Origin: Adiantum capillus-veneris
Taxonomy: Eukaryota; Streptophyta; Polypodiopsida; Polypodiales; Pteridaceae
Length of the DNA stretch: 64,000 nucleotides
NCBI GenBank assembly: GCA_014529385.2
Contig: CM043944.1
Coordinates: forward strand, 83,748,884 to 83,812,883
Direction: 5' to 3'
Positions 47,209 to 58,489 of the stretch are shown piece by piece; within the stretch, counting starts at the first letter, position 1, and each line of letters starts with the position of its first letter. The position numbers and the translations under genes are program-made. The notes below the pieces were generated by a model that was not told the DNA's origin, did not search any database, and worked only from the letters and a program-made list of their open reading frames with translations.

Positions 47209-49846
47209 TGTCACGTCTCTAACCCCGATAAAAAGATCACCCTTGTACCATGAAACGAATATAATGGAATAAGTTACTATTTTTAACAGTTTTCCAAATT
47301 CTGTCAGTGCCATGATGCTTAGAATGTTTTGGAAGCTTCGAAATGTGAATTAAAATAATTTTTGTAAAAAAAATCCAAAAATAGTAAGTTTTTGGTCACC
47401 CGACCCGTCTAGTTTTGACCGTCTCGAAAAACTGCACCCGTACCCCAAATTTGAAAAAAATGCATTTTCGGACCCCGGGGGTTGCTAAATATGGCAGGTA
47501 CTCGGGCCAGTACATCTTAGTTAGAGCTCCGTATAGCAATTTACGTCATCAAAATCCGACTCGTATGACACGTTTTAGCCTAGAACCAAAAATTCTCAAA
47601 ATTGCCCGGGGAGGTACCGAGGGCTTGAGGCTGTGTGGGAACAGGTTCCACCCCACTCCAGATCAGCTTTAGCAGCTAGGGGATGCCCTCTTGCCTTGTA
47701 GGAGTCCTCGGAAAGCTGCCAAGCCAGTAACTAAGTCTCAGAGTCAGTTAAACTAGCCAACCTGACACTTGGTGAGTAGGGGACTAGACTTGCCATGCTT
47801 AACTGGAGAAGCTCCCAGATGCATTTAGCAACCCAGGTCGATTTTCAGCCTGTAGGAGCCTATTTAAAGGCCTGTGCACACACACACACACACACACACA
47901 TATTCTTACACACACACAGTGCATCCACACACACCTACACACACTAGGAAGGTGCTGTCGGTACACACACCTGTTGAAGGAGAAGCAAGGAGGAAGGTCC
48001 TGCCGAATTCTCGCCTCAAGAAGCTCGATTAGATCAGAGAATCGAGAAGATTATCAGCCCTTAATCACGGTAACCACGGTTTAATTAATGCCTTCTGTAA
48101 ATTCTTTTCATTACCATCTAAATTCCTCGTCTATTATGCTTATTCCTAGTCATAATTCTCTTTAATTACTCTCTAATTTCTCCTTAACCATATTCTATTA
48201 TGTAATCATCATCCCATAGCTGAATTATCAGTCATTCATCACTCTTGATTAATGATTAGTGCATGATTATTAGAATTTTCTCTCTCTACGTAGTATAGTA
48301 ATTAAGCGGTAAGCTGGTAATTGTGTAGATTGAAGAGAATCACTCTTTCTATCACTCATTAATATTGTAGCTAAATTAAATTAATTTCTCTTATGCATTA
48401 AGATGTAATTAAGGAAAAATTAATCCGTCGTTAAGTCTCTAAGAGTTGACTTTCCTCACACCTATGCATAAGGCAAATCTGCACCATCTATTTGCTAGGA
48501 AAGAGATTAATCATACTTAATTCATCTCTCTGGTAATTCCTTTAGTGAAATCCTATTATTCTTAATCATGTAAGCCGAGTAATTATCTTTAGAGACGGTT
48601 CCCACAGGATTATGTGTCATCCATAATGATTGCTATATGAAGAATCTATACCCCTCATTTAGGAGGAAGTAATTGATGTCGCTAATCTATCTTTTGGGTT
48701 GTTATGACGCTTGCGAACCTTAGCTCTTTCTCCAAGCTAACTAATTAAAGTAGTGAGTAAAATGGCCTCGGTTAAGAGAACTCGATTCGGTGGTGCCCAC
48801 GACCACGAGGCGGGAACAAGCAATGTCAATGGAAAGGGAAAAGCTCTCATGGAGGAACAAATACCGGCCATCTCACGGGCCATTGACGAAGAAATGGAAG
48901 AGGTAGGTCATAATTTCATTCAAGTTGTTTAAGTTAACATTGCACACGTTAGTTAGGAATGAACATATTCCCAAACATGTTGGAGAAATCCGACGAAAAC
49001 CTCGGCATTGAATTCATTGTACATTAAGTTCTAAAAGTAGGAAGGAAATGATTGATGGGTATGATGTTTGCAAGAGGAAAGAATGTCTACTAGGGAAAAT
49101 TTAGCTCGACATGTTCATTTTACTTCCAATGTTGAATCAGTCCTGACCCCCCTACTGATCATAGGGGGCAGAGTTCCTCGTTAAGGGCTCTTGAATCCAC
49201 GACTTGCTTTTTATGCGGTGGATACCCACGACTTGCTTTCTATGCGGTGGGAACCCACGTCTTGCTTTCTATGCGGTGGGAGTGTCCATGACGTGCTTTC
49301 TATGCGGTGGACATACCTAGTTGTATAGGCAGCTAGGCGACAACGGGAGGAGTGAACTCTCGCTGGAGGGGGGATGGTGTACCTCCAGAACATTGGAATT
49401 TTTATGAATAAGTTTGAGTAGAATTCTTACTAGAATTCTGTCTTGGTGTTGTTTGCAATGCTGGTTGAAGGGCTGTCTTAACGAACAATGTGATTCGGAA
49501 TTAAACAAGGAATGTTTATGTTGAACAACCTTTGTGGTAGTAATTAGCTCACACAAGGAAGTGTGAGTGTGGGGGCGGAAAGTGGGGGCTTGGCTCAGGT
49601 TGCCAATGCCTACGAGATGGGTGGTCCCGATTGGTCGGGAACTCTCTGTCCCCATAGTGCTTACTCGATATTAGTAATACTCATTGCCCCTAGAGTGGCG
49701 AATTCTCGAGAGTACGTGCCTCTGAAACATGGGGAAAAAGGCACTCAGGTTTTCTCTCCTCTTGGAAGGTGGGTCTTAGGATCGCTAGATAGTTTAAGTA
49801 CGCTTCCCCTGTGAGGTGGAACTAGATCTCCCTGCTAGTAGGCTCA
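47209..49846 (+). repeat. Left LTR of element C, + orientation
   Basis: It matches the solo LTR 11115-13722 closely and ends at GGCTCA before the last ~130 bp. It shares with the minus copy an insert near 48300-48327 (AATTAAGCGGTAAGCTGGTA) and a phrase near 48753 that the solo LTR lacks, so both arms come from one parent element. Confidence 0.9.
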
Positions 49847-51264
49847 CTTAGTGAATCGAGTTCGAGCCTACTAGCAGGGAGATCTAGTTCCACCTCATAG
49901 GGGAAGCGTACTTAAATTATCTAGCGATCCTAAGACCCACCTTCCAAAAGGAGAGAAAACCCGAGTGCCTTTTTCCCCATGTTTCAGAGACACGTACTCT
50001 CGAGAATTCGCCGCTCTAGGGGCAATGAGTATTACTAATATCAAGTAAGCACTATCGGGACAGAGAGTTCCCGACCAATCGGGACCACCCATCTCGTAGG
50101 CATTGGCAACCTGAGCCAAGCCCCCACTTTCCACCCCCACACTCACACTTTCTTGTGTGACCTAATTACTACCACAAAGGTTGTTCAACATAAACATTCC
50201 TTGTTTAATTCCGAATCACATTGTTCGTTAAGACAGCCCTTCAATCAGCATTGCAAACAACACCAAGACAGAATTCTAGTAAAAATTCTACTCAAACTTA
50301 TTCATAAAAATTCCAATGTTCTGGAGGTACACCATCCCCCCTCCAGCAAGAGTTCACTCCTCTCGTTGTCGCCTAGCTGCCCATACAACTAGGTATTTCC
50401 ACCGCATAGAAAGCACGTCATGGACACTCCCACTGCATAGAAAGCAAGACATGGGTACCCACCGCATAGAAAGCAAGTCGTGGGTATCCACCGCATAAAA
50501 AGCAAGTCGTGGATTCATGAGCCCTTAACGAGGAACTCTGTCCCCTGTGATCAGTAGGGGGGTCAAGATTGATTCAACATTGGAAGTAAAATGAACATGT
50601 CGAGCTAAATTTTCCCTAGCAGACATTCTTTCCTCTTGCAAATAGCATACCCATCAATCATTTCCTTCCTACTTTTAGAACTTAATGTATAATGAATTCA
50701 ATGCCGAGGTTTCCGTCGGATTTCTCCAACATGTTTGGGAATATGTTCATTCCTAACTAACGTGTGCAATGTTAACTTAAACAACTTGAATGAAATTATG
50801 ACCTACCTCTTCCATTTCTTCGTCAGTGGCCCGTGAGATGGCCGGTATTTGTTCCTCCATGAGAGCTTTTCCCTTTCCATTGACATTGCTTGTTCCCGCC
50901 TCGTGGTCGTGGGCACCACCGAAGCGAGTTCTCTTAACTGGGGCCATTTTACTCACTACTTTAACTAGTTAGCTTGGAGAAAGAGCTAAGGTTCGCAAGC
51001 GTCATAACAACCCAATAGATAGATTAGCGACATCAATTACTTCCTCCTAAATGAGGGGTATAGATTCTTCATGTAGCAATCATTATGGATGACACATAAT
51101 GCTGTGGGAACCGGCTCTAAAGATAATTACTTGGCTTACATGATTAAGAATAATAGGATTTCACTAAAGGAATTACCAGAGAGATGAATTAAGTATGATT
51201 AATCTCTTTCCTAGCAAATAGATGGTGCAGATTTGCCTTATGCATAGGTGTGAGGAAAGTCAAC

Positions 51265-51485
51265 TCTTAGAGACTTAACGACGGATTAATTTTTCCTTAA
51301 TTACATCTTAACGACGGATTAATTACATCTTAATGCATAAGAGAAATTAATTTAATTTAGCTTAACGACGGATTAATTACATCTTAATGCATAAGAGAAA
51401 TTAATTTAATTTAACTTAATTACTCTTAGAGACTTAACGACGGATTAATTACATCTTAATGCATAAGAGAAATTAATTTAATTTA
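51265..51485 (-). repeat. Local triplication in the minus LTR
   Basis: The phrase TTAACGACGGATTAATTACA followed by TCTTAATGCATAAGAG recurs about three times with short links. The + LTR (48370-48440) and the solo LTR have one copy, so it expanded only here. Confidence 0.85.
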
Positions 51486-51952
51486 GCTACAATATTAATG
51501 AGTGATAGAAAGAGTGATTCTCTTCAATCTACACAATTACCAGCTTACCGCTTAATTACTATACTACGTAGAGAGAGAAAATTCTAATAATCATGCACTT
51601 ATCATTAATCAAGAGTGATGAATGGCTAATAATTCAGCTATGGGATGATGATTACATAATAGAATATGGTTAAGAAGAAATTAGAGAGTAATTAAAGAGA
51701 ATTATGACTAGGAATAAGCATAATAGACGAGGAATTTAGATGGTAATGAAAAGAATTTACAGAAGGCATTAATTAAACCGTGGTTACCGTGATTAAGGGC
51801 TGATAATCTTCTCGATTCTCTGATCTAATCGAGCTTCTTGAGGCGAGAATTTGGCAGCACCTTCCTCCTTGCTTCTCCTTCAACAGATGTGTGTACCGGC
51901 AGCACCTTCCAAGTGTGTGTAGGTGTGTGTGTATGCACTGTGTGTGTGTGAG

Positions 51953-51954
<2 letters not shown>

Positions 51955-51990
<36 letters not shown>
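51955..51990 (+). repeat. (TG)n microsatellite in the minus LTR
   Basis: A TG run that corresponds to the CA runs of the other LTR copies. Confidence 0.9.
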
Positions 51991-51991
<1 letters not shown>

Positions 51992-52656
51992 AAGCCTTTA
52001 AATAGGCTCCTACAGGCTGAAAATCGACCTGGGTTGCTAAATGCATCTGGGAGCTTCTCCAGTTAAGCATGGCAAGTCTAGTCCCCTACTCACCAAGTGT
52101 CAGGTTGGCTAGTTTAACTGACTCTGAGACTTAGTTACTGGCTTGGCAGCTTTCCCAGGACTCCTACAAGGCAAGAGGGCGCCCCCTAGCTGCTAAAGCT
52201 GATATGGAGTGGGCTGGAACCTGTTCCCACACAGCCTCGGGCCCCCGGTACCTCCCCGGGCAATTTTGAGAACTTTTTGGTTCTAGGCTAAAATGGGTCA
52301 TACGAGTCGGATTTTGATGCCGTAAATTGCTATACGGAGCTCTAACTAACACGTACTAGCCCGAGTACCTACCATATTTAGCAGCCCCCGGGGTCCGAAA
52401 ATGCATTTTTTTCAAATTCGTGGTACGGGTGCAGTTTTTCGAGACGGTCAAAACTAGACGGGTCAGGTGACCAAAAACTTACTATTTTTGGAATTTGTTT
52501 ACAAAAATTATTTTAATTCACATTTCGAAGCTTTAAAACATTCTAAGCATCATGGCACTGACAGAATTTGAAAAACTGCTAAAAATAGTAACTTATTCCA
52601 TTATATTCGTTTCATGGTAGAAGGGTGATCTTTTGATCGGGGTCAGAGACCTTACA

Positions 52657-52664
52657 ACCTCCCC
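52657..52664 (-). other. Polypurine tract of element C
   Basis: Minus-strand GGGGAGGT abuts the LTR start TGTAAGG. The same tract precedes the + LTR at 57900-57907. Confidence 0.85.
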
Positions 52665-52687
52665 AACGTGAAGAATTTGAGATGTCC

Positions 52688-54040
52688 TCATCTCAAGAAT
52701 GTGTTTGGGTAATCCTTTATGTGTGTTGGTTCGTCCTCCCAAGTTGCATCTTCTTCAGGGTAATCCTTCCACTTTACCAGATGTTCCGTGATAGTTTTGT
52801 TGCGTAACTTCCTTTCCCTTGTTTCAAGTACGTAGTCAGGTTGGAGCTTGAGAACTCCTTGTGCTGGCATGACTATCTAGTCTGAGTCCAAGAATTGATC
52901 AGGGTTAGGAATATAGGGTTTGAGTAAGCCGACGTGGAACACATCATGAACCTTCAAGTTTGTAGGTAACTTTAGCTTGTAGGCTTGATCACTCACAACC
53001 TTAATGATCTCGAATGGTCCACAGTACCTTGGGCTTAGCTTATTATATCTGCCTAGAGATAAGTTGCTTTTCTTTGGTCGGACTCGTAGAAAAACCTTAT
53101 CCCCTTCTTTGAAAGTTCTTTCCGAACGGTTCTTATCTGCATAGTGCTTCTGTCTATCCTGAGCGGCCTGAATGTCCTGGCGGATAGCTCTAGTCTGTGC
53201 TTCCATATCTTCTAACATCTTCCTAGAGGCTTCTACCCTGATGGTTGGATCTGAGAAGTTCACTGGTGCTAAAGAATCCTGTCCATAAAGAGCTTTGAAA
53301 GGTGACATTCCAATGCTTCTGTGTTCGGAAGAGTTATAAGCATACTCCACCAAAGGTAGATACTGTAACCACTTCTTTGGCTCTTGCGAATAATAGGCTC
53401 TCAGAATGTCCTCGATGACTTAATTAACTCTTTCAGTTTGCCCATCTGTCTGGGGATGATACGCTGTACTGAAAGCTAATTGTGACCCAATAGATTGGAA
53501 AAGAAAAGTCCAAAATTTTGATGTAAACTTGGCATCCCTATCACTGACGATACGCTTGGGCAGACCATGTAACCTAAAAATCTCCTTGATGAATACCCGG
53601 CTAACATCTAAAGCAGTAAAGGTTGTCTTTACAGGTATTAGATGAGCCACTTTTGTGAGCATATCAACAACCACGAAAACAGAATCATAACCTCCTGTAG
53701 AAGGTAATCCTGTAACAAAATCCATACTGATGCATTCCCACTTCATCTGGGGTATGTCAAGAGGTTGAAGTTGCCCTGGTAACTTGATTCTTTCGGCCTT
53801 TATCCGTTGACAAGAAAGACACTGCCTCACATAGCGAAGTATGTCTCCTTTCATTCCAGTCCAAAAATAACTCCTCCTGACCGCATGAAGAGTCTTAGCA
53901 TAGCCTGGATGTCCGGATGTAGGGCTATCGTGCGCTTCATACAAAATAGCCTTCTTTAGAGCTGGGTCTCTGGGTACACAGAGTCTATGTCTGTAGTAAA
54001 GGCATCCTCCCATAAGAGAGTAATCTTTAGCTCTAGGCAT
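52688..54040 (-). pseudogene. Integrase with chromodomain, element C
   Basis: Zinc-binding part: HDSPTSGHPGYAKTLHAV, SYFWTGMKGDILRYV and CLSCQRIK. Catalytic core: SMDFVTGLPSTGGYDSV (first Asp), RIVSDRDAKFTS (second Asp) and YHPQTDGQTERVN (Glu), so the D-D-E triad is intact. After one TAA (about 53420) the protein continues VEYAYNSSEHRSIGMSPFKA, FKEGDKVFLRV and KLSPRYCGPFEIIKVV, then DVFHVGLLKPY. After another stop comes the chromodomain (YVLETRERKL, TEHLVKWKDYPEEDATWEDE). Such chromodomains steer insertion toward marked heterochromatin. Only about two stops are seen, so the copy is young. Confidence 0.93.
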
Positions 54041-54070
54041 CTTATTATGCTGGACTAGTGATACTATACG

Positions 54071-55487
54071 CTAGTACTCTGGATCTACTAAAGATGCTTC
54101 TTTGATTCTATCCCAGATAGGGTTATTTGGAATAGAGATAGCTCCGAGAAAGGAGTTTTGGCTAAGACCATCTGCAACCACATTTTCCTTCCCTGGTCTA
54201 TACTTTATGTCAAGGTCATATTCCTGTAATAGCTCTATCCATTGCCGTTGTCGCATATTGAGAATGGGTTGAGTAAAAATCCATTTTAAGCTCTTGTGGT
54301 CTGTAGCCAGCTGAAACTTGCGCCCAAGAAGATAATGTCTCCATAACTTCAGCGCATGAATAACTGCTAAAAGTTCCAAATCATGAGTAGGATAATTCTT
54401 CTCATGATCTCTCAGCTTTCGCAAAGTATACGCCACTGGTCTTCCTTCTTGAGTAAGAACTCTGCCTAGAGAAAATTTGCTAGCATCGGTCGCTACTTCA
54501 AATTCCTTACTGAAGTCTGGAAGATTTAAAATAGGAGCTAAGACCAAGAATTCTTTTAGCTTAGCAAAGCTAGACTCGTGCTCGTTCTTCCATTCGATCC
54601 TCATTCCTTTCTTCAGGAGTTCAGTCAAAGGTGCAGCAATACGTGCATAATCCTTGACAAAAATCATGTACCATCCCGTTATTCCAAGAAATCCTCTTAC
54701 TTCGTTGACAGTGGATGGTTGAGGCCAATCAACGATGTCCTTGACTTTGTCTGGGTCCACTGAAATTCCTTCAGCCGATATGACAAATCCAAGATAGTTG
54801 ACCTTTGGTGAGCAAAAAGTGCACTTGCTCTCTTTAGCGTAAAGTTGGTGTTCTCGAAGAAGATCAAGTACTTTGCGAACATGTTCTTCGTGATCTGCCT
54901 CGTTCTTAGAATAGATCATAATGTCATCAAAGAAAACCAAGACAAAATCATCCAGGTAAGGTCTGAAAATATCCTGCATAAGTCGATTGAAGCTTGCAGG
55001 AGCATTTGTTAGACCAAAAGACATTACTGTGAATTCGTAGTGTCCATACCTAGTGTTGAAAGCCGTCTTTGGAATATCTAATTCCTTGATCCTGATTTGG
55101 TAATATTTTGACCTTAGATCAATCTTTGTAAACATTTTGGCGTCGTGGAGCCTGTCCAAGAGTTCGTCAATCCTTCGAATTGGGTACTTGTTCTTGATAG
55201 TTACCTGGTTCAGTCCACGATAATCTATGCATAGCCTTAAGGTTCCATCCTTCTTCTTCTGAAAAAGAACTGGAGCACCCCAAGGAGAAGTACTGGGTCG
55301 AATGAATCCTTTGCTCAATGAGTTGCCTAAGTTGTTCCTTGAGTTCGATGGCCTCTAGAAGTGACATCTTATAAGGTCTTTTCGAGATAGGTTCACATCC
55401 AGGGATAGTCTCAATCTCATGATCTACCTCTCTATGTGGCGGAAGATTCGTAAGGTCTTCTGGGAATACATCATCATACTCTCTCAA
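54071..55487 (-). pseudogene. Reverse transcriptase-RNase H of element C
   Basis: The frame from 55487 gives DLTNLPPHREVDHEIETIPG, the RT entry. The main frame from 55318 gives [35 protein letters not shown] (first Asp), [18 protein letters not shown] and [12 protein letters not shown] (FxDD). RNase [37 protein letters not shown] and ATDHKSLKW, ending NVVADGLS. A frameshift near 55300 joins the two parts. Catalytic residues look intact. It is the standard chromovirus pol order, reading from Gag-PR on the right to integrase on the left. Confidence 0.93.
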
Positions 55488-56948
55488 CTAGTTTGGTTGA
55501 AGTGAGATATCTGATTGGTCCACCTTGTTGAGTTTTACTGCATAAATTTGCTGACCCTTCCTTAGTCCCTTCAAAAGTCTGTTGGCCTTAACTAGAGTAG
55601 CCCTAGGTCTCCCATTTTCCCCCTGGATTAAGGCTTCATTACCCAAGTTATCTGTAAAGGTAAAATTCCCTTGTGCACAATGTATGTGGGCCCTATTTTG
55701 CTTTAGCCAGTCCATCCATAGTATCCCATCAAAGAATCCTAAGGGTAAGGTTTGAAATTGGGCAGAAGTTGGGTGTCCCCCTAAATCAAATTCAATTTTG
55801 CCTGTAGAGTGTTGAGATACTACTTCCTTGCCGTTTGCTAACTCTACAACTAGCTTGCTTGTTGGATACTTATCTAGCTTTAGCTTCCTCATGCATCGGG
55901 GTAAAAGAAATGAAAGAGTACTACCACAATCTATAAGGAAGTTAACTTGTTCACCTCTGAGAGATCCTGGCGTATGAATGACTGCGTATTGCTCGCAACC
56001 ATTGGGGTTGTCAATTGCAACATGTAGGGTTGCTCTCTCCACTGCTTCGTCACCCACAGTTGGTTGTACCACTACGGCATTCACTCTGGCGGTAGCTCCA
56101 CGCCCTTGCCCTCTGTTCATCCTTCCTCGTCCTCCTCTTCCATTAGCTTGGCCACGCCCACGGGTATTCAAGGGTATGGCATTGGCGTTGGTTGCCTGAA
56201 CGTTCCTGGGGCAATTGGATCTGTAATTTCCATGCTCGCCGCAACCATAGCATCGAACATCAGGGAACTCCATGGTTGTGGTGGTAGCCACAATAGGGCC
56301 TTGGTCATATGCTTGGTTGGCTGGTCTGTTATTCCAAGCAGTTGTCCTTGCCCTCTTTGCCCAATGATTCCTCCTGTTCTGATTAACCTTTTGTACTTCG
56401 AGAGCTAGGGGTTTGGCCCTCAACAAGGCATCCTGTAGTGTTGTCGGCCTGAGAGCTTCCAACCGAGTATTCAAGGGATCGATTAGTCCTTTGCAGAAAC
56501 TCGCCACCTGTTGTTCCAAGGTCATCTTAGGAGCATATCTCCGAAGAGTGACAAACTTTGCATAATATTCTTCCACAGATGAATTCAGTTGCCGAAGTGA
56601 AAAGAATTCATTCATCCTCAAAGTTCTATAGGCAGGCGGTAAATAACGCCCCATTATCGCAGCTTTGATGTCTTCCCAGGACTGGGAAGATCCCTTAATA
56701 TCCATGTCCCTGCAATGTTGCTTCCACCATATCTTGGCATCGCCAATCAAGCGGAACATCGCAAGCATGGTCTGATTTACAGGTTGGGTCCCCGCAGCTT
56801 CAAAGTAATCGTCCATGGCTTCCATCCACACTTCCGCATCTCTCTCCACATTTGCCCCCTCGCCCTTAAAGATCGGAGGTTGGGCTTGCTTAAGGAGGAG
56901 CTTCTTCTCTTGCGCTGCCGAGTACAGAGCAACAGGCGGTGCCTACAT
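55488..56948 (-). CDS. gag: Gag-protease of element C
   Basis: The open frame covers 485 codons. Capsid: IGDAKIWWKQHCRDMDIKGS, YYAKFVTLRRYAPKMTLEQQ. The zinc knuckle CYGCGEHGNYRSNC (C-x2-C-x4-H-x4-C) is intact, followed by a Gly-Arg-rich stretch (RGQANGRGGRGRMNRGQGRG). Protease: VNFLIDCGSTLSFLLP, with the active site D-C-G instead of D-S-G, then QTLPLGFFDGILWMDWL. An ATG at 56948 is followed at once by TAG, so the start used is unclear; the first in-frame ATG in the long frame is 56849. The frame ends at TAG 55488 just before the RT region. Otherwise undamaged. Confidence 0.9.
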
Positions 56949-56963
56949 GGGTTATACGAAATT

Positions 56964-56973
56964 CTTGATACCA
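56964..56973 (-). other. Second PBS-like site just upstream of Gag
   Basis: Minus-strand TGGTATCAAG is found about 25 bases before the Gag start, and AATAAA signals (minus strand) lie 90-110 bases further upstream. It may be the PBS of an ancestral LTR, or a chance match. Confidence 0.4.
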
Positions 56974-57159
56974 TTACTTGGATTTCAAAATAGACACGAG
57001 ACTTTAATAAAATTCAAAATTCCACTTTATCAAGAGACAGAGATTCAGAGACAAAAGCACTTTATTGATGAAAATTTATTACAATCGAAACCCCTCAAGG
57101 TTTAGGATAACTGATGATCAGCTTATTACATGGCTCTATGGGTTGCGTATAACATACGC

Positions 57160-57675
57160 CTAGGAGATGGTATTCACATGATGCACTACTTCATTCGTGA
57201 AATAGTTCCTGTACTCATTCTTGAGTGGATAATAAACTAAGATATCAAGCCGGAATTCGTCTTTTGGTACTCCAAAAGTTTTGACTCTGTTTGCTGGGAT
57301 CACATTGGTGACCTTCTCTAAGAGCCAGTCGTTGATGGTTTGATTGGAGTTGTCTGAAACAGTCTGGTCCAATCGTGTAGGCACCAAGTAGAATATCTCT
57401 ATTACCCTCAACTCTTCTCCCCAACGTATCTTCTTCAAATCGGTAGCCAGGCATCCTAGCTTCCGAGCGTTGATGTAGTAAACCCCTCCTGGAAATGTCC
57501 AATCAAGTTCCCATCCTTTATCAATGCAAGTGGAGTGTGGCGTATGAGCCTTTATCAGTATCTCCATGACATCTCGCCTGAACTGGTAAACTGGGGATCT
57601 TCGAGCTTGCTCATAAATAAGCTTAAACACTTGGAACTTCCGATATTCGAGCACGGGGTCTTCCTGCAACACCAA
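57160..57675 (-). CDS. Unassigned 171-residue ORF between PBS and Gag
   Basis: An intact open frame (MVLQEDPVLEYRKFQVFKLI ... GVYYINARKLGCLATDLKKI ... KDEFRLDILVYYPLKNEYRN). No known domain was recognised. Upstream, TGTTGCAG|GAAGAC could be a splice acceptor, so the true coding start may be an exon edge. Downstream on the same strand come AATAAA signals near 57066 and 57080, as in a 3' untranslated region. It lies where gypsy elements have only a leader. It may be a captured host sequence or an accessory gene. Confidence 0.5.
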   Translation of the reverse strand: MVLQEDPVLEYRKFQVFKLIYEQARRSPVYQFRRDVMEILIKAHTPHSTCIDKGWELDWTFPGGVYYINARKLGCLATDLKKIRWGEELRVIEIFYLVPTRLDQTVSDNSNQTINDWLLEKVTNVIPANRVKTFGVPKDEFRLDILVYYPLKNEYRNYFTNEVVHHVNTIS

Positions 57676-57766
57676 TGCAAGGAATTCGGATCAACTACCT
57701 ATATACTTTCAGTTCATTATTTAAATATTCAAACAGTACGACTTTATTTCCCAGCCTAACCTAGGA

Positions 57767-57776
57767 TCTGATACCA
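57767..57776 (-). other. PBS of element C at the inversion joint
   Basis: Minus-strand TGGTATCAGA(TCCTAGG) complements the first ten bases of the initiator tRNA-Met 3' end. In an ordinary element an LTR end (..CACA) would precede it. Here the + strand continues from its last base straight into the sense pol sequence GGAACATCTGG. Confidence 0.8.
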
Positions 57777-57907
57777 GGAACATCTGGTAAAGTGGAAGGA
57801 TTACCCTGAAGAAGATGCAACTTGGGAGGATGAACCAACACTCATAAAGGATTACCCAAACATATTCTTGAGATGAGGACATCTCAAATTTTTCACGTTG
57901 GGGAGGT
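57777..57907 (+). pseudogene. Duplicate pol end (chromodomain tail) and PPT, + strand
   Basis: It reads EHLVKWKDYPEEDATWEDEP and a stop at 57874, the same text as the minus-strand chromodomain, then the polypurine tract GGGGAGGT (57900-57907). It is a second copy of the element's 3' end in the opposite direction. Confidence 0.9.
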
Positions 57908-58489
57908 TGTAAGGTCTCTGACCCCGATCAAAAGATCACCCTTGTACCATGAAACGAATATAATGCAATAAGTTACTATTTTTAGCAATTTTCCAAATTA
58001 TGTCAGTGCCATGATGCTTAGAATGTTTTAAAGCTTCGAAATGTGAATTAAAATAATTTTTGTAAACAAATTCCAAAAATAGTAAGTTTTTGGTCACCCG
58101 ACCCGTCTAGTTTTGACCGTCTCGAAAAGATGCACCCGTATCCCGAATTTGAAAAAAATGCATTTTCGGATCCTAGGGGCTGCTAAATATGGTAGGTACT
58201 CGGGCCAGTACATCTTAGTTAGAGCTCCGTATAGCAATTTACGGCATCAAAATCCGACTCGTATGACCCGTTTTAGCCTAGAACCAAAAATTCTCAAAAT
58301 TGCCCTTGGAGGTACCGGGGGCCCGAGGCTGTGTGGGAACAGGTTCCAGCCCACTCCAGATCAGCTTTAGCAGCTAGGGGGCACCCTCTTTCCTTGTAGG
58401 AGTCCTGGGAAAGCTGCCAAGCCAGTAACTAAGTCTTAGAGTCAGTTAAACTAGCCAACCTGACACTTGGTGAGTAGGGGGACCTCACA
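57908..58489 (+). repeat. Right LTR of element C with internal deletion, + orientation
   Basis: It starts TGTAAGGTCTCTGACC, follows the solo LTR to GGTGAGTAGGGG (about 58480), then jumps to the LTR terminus GACCTCACA (58489), losing about 2.15 kb. A run of G is shared at the joint. Confidence 0.9.

Larger units (their letters stand above)
49848..52656 (-). repeat. Second LTR of element C, - orientation
   Basis: Read on the minus strand it starts TGTAAGGTCTCTGACC at 52656, directly after the polypurine tract, and runs to GAACTCGATTCACT near 49849, where it meets the + LTR tail to tail. It is the 3' LTR of the minus-strand Gag-Pol. The joint has the palindromic tips GTAGGCTC / GAGCCTAC with about 20 asymmetric bases between them. 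Confidence 0.9.

Noticed and set aside
14671-51990. CRISPR-like arrays or satellite centromere repeats
   Set aside because: Repeated units found are microsatellites, the LTR minisatellite and the 449-bp Gag repeats. None has regular unique spacers, and none forms a long satellite array.
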